A stretch of DNA of 6,078 nucleotides from Pseudomonadota bacterium. GTDB lineage: Bacteria > Pseudomonadota > Gammaproteobacteria > Enterobacterales > Enterobacteriaceae. Made by a program: the position numbers and the translations under genes. Under the pieces are notes generated by a model. The model was not told the DNA's origin. It did not search any database and saw only the letters and a list, made by a program, of their open reading frames with translations. The stretch is from NCBI GenBank assembly GCA_023454395.1, contig JAEYFY010000039.1, positions 1 to 6,078 of the forward strand. Reading direction: 5' to 3'. This document shows, piece by piece, positions 5,707-6,078 of this stretch. How positions within the stretch are numbered: position 1 is the first letter of the stretch; every line of letters begins with the position of its first letter.

Positions 5707-5722
5707 TGATATAATCTATAAT
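5707..5722 (+). promoter_or_regulatory. Extended -10 promoter upstream of purC
   Basis: TGATATAAT (5707-5715) is a perfect extended -10 element (TGn followed by TATAAT), and a second perfect TATAAT follows at 5717-5722. No good -35 lies upstream, which an extended -10 can tolerate. Starting near 5722, the transcript would read towards purC with a leader of about 215 nt, unless a closer and weaker promoter (for example around TAGAGT at 5878-5888) is the main one. Confidence 0.45.
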
Positions 5723-5769
5723 TATTCTTATTCTGACTTTTTCTATTTTATATATCCTGATTTTATCAA

Positions 5770-5809
5770 ACGACTCTTTTATTGGTAGTTTTCAACAATA
5801 AAACGTTGT
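5770..5809 (+). other. Hairpin in the putative purC leader
   Basis: TTTTATTG (5777-5784) pairs perfectly with CAATAAAA (5796-5803) around an 11-nt loop. Beyond a small internal loop, 5770-5774 pairs with 5805-5809 (one G-U), for about 13 bp in all. It is AT-rich and not followed by a T-run, so it is not a terminator. It does not resemble a purine riboswitch. Confidence 0.5.
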
Positions 5810-5938
5810 GAGCAGTGCGTTGTCTCTAAGATTTTTTAGTGATAGTACTCACGTTTTAAAAGCTTTTTTATCTGATCTAGAGTAGAGTATGGGAAGCAAA
5901 TTTCTTGTTAAACCTATCACATCTTTGGAGTGTGTCAG

Positions 5939-6078
5939 ATGCAGAAAAAAGCTGAGTTGTATCGTGGAAAAGCCAAAACGGTCTATGCCACTGAATCTTC
6001 TGATTTTCTTATCCTTGAATTCAGAAATGATACATCAGCGTTAGATGGCCAACGTATTGAACAGTTTGATCGTAAAGG
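5939..6078 (+). CDS. purC: Phosphoribosylaminoimidazole-succinocarboxamide synthase (SAICAR synthetase), N-terminal part
   Basis: Joins CAIR and aspartate with ATP to form SAICAR in de novo purine synthesis; cytoplasmic. Forty-six codons are visible before the window ends, about a fifth of the roughly 237-residue enzyme. They match the start of E. coli PurC very closely: [16 protein letters not shown] at 1-16, then LEFRNDTSA at 26-34 and IEQFDRK at 40-46. The GKAKTVY segment belongs to the N-terminal ATP-binding lobe. The ATG has GGAG (5927-5930) 8 nt upstream. It is on the same strand as dapA-bamC and the PAP2 gene but separated from them by terminators and a long non-coding stretch, so it should have its own promoter. 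Confidence 0.97.
   Translation, partial: MQKKAELYRGKAKTVYATESSDFLILEFRNDTSALDGQRIEQFDRK

Larger units (their letters stand above)
5624..5938. other. Gene-free region upstream of purC
   Basis: This 315-base stretch holds no convincing coding frame on either strand. Contents in order: a short ATCTG-AAA-CAGAT hairpin (5650-5662), two perfect TATAAT hexamers (5710-5715, 5717-5722), a bulged 13-bp hairpin (5770-5809), a direct repeat CGTTGT (5804-5809 and 5818-5823), T-rich tracts (5832-5837, 5864-5869), and the purC ribosome binding site (5927-5930). I found no canonical PurR operator: AAACGTT at 5801-5807 matches the core, but the flanks do not. Confidence 0.7.

Noticed and set aside
5796..5811. 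PurR operator around AAACGTT
   Set aside because: Only the central seven bases fit the consensus ACGCAAACGTTTNCNT; the outer half-sites do not. It is a weak candidate and is not called as a feature.
5857..5869. Terminator at AAAAGCTTTTTT before purC
   Set aside because: The palindrome has no room for a loop and no GC-rich stem, so it would not form a stable terminator hairpin.
5889..6044. 51-codon out-of-frame ORF starting just before purC (MGSKFLVKP...)
   Set aside because: It overlaps purC in another frame, has no properly spaced ribosome binding site, and the purC frame matches a conserved enzyme exactly.

Overview
The window looks like core chromosome of a low-GC member of the Enterobacterales, most like Proteus or Providencia (Morganellaceae). 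The conserved proteins (Bcp, GcvR, DapA, BamC, PurC) align closely from memory with their E. coli counterparts. Base composition is AT-rich: about 36-43% GC in the coding stretches I counted by eye, and lower between genes. The genus is an inference.

Layout. Positions 1-101 (minus) hold the first 33 codons of an exported protein, probably the periplasmic metalloprotease/chaperone BepA. It is divergent from perM (263-1339, plus), an AI-2E-family membrane transporter. A bidirectional terminator separates perM from the convergent pair gcvR-bcp (2468-1423, minus): the ACT-domain regulator of glycine cleavage and a thiol peroxidase. Divergent from gcvR is dapA-bamC (2684-4646, plus): the first committed enzyme of lysine/meso-diaminopimelate synthesis, co-transcribed with a lipoprotein of the outer-membrane beta-barrel assembly machine and closed by a strong terminator. 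A single PAP2-superfamily membrane enzyme follows (4896-5486, plus), with its own AT-rich, repeat-filled upstream region and two terminator-like hairpins after it. A non-coding stretch of more than 300 bases leads to the start of purC (5939 to the window edge).

How the genes relate. dapA and bamC both serve the envelope, through the peptidoglycan precursor and outer-membrane protein assembly, and BepA also acts in outer-membrane protein quality control. gcvR-bcp is a separate regulatory and redox unit, and purC is purine synthesis. The order matches E. coli (purC, bamC, dapA, gcvR, bcp, then perM and bepA) with two differences. The hyf hydrogenase cluster found between bcp and perM in E. coli is absent, and the PAP2 gene sits between bamC and purC.

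I see no CRISPR array, insertion sequence, tRNA, rRNA or multi-gene accessory system. The best candidates for something little described are the PAP2 protein, which lacks the usual first catalytic motif and resembles the Aur1/inositol-phosphorylceramide-synthase branch, its repeat-rich promoter region, and the long structured region ahead of purC.
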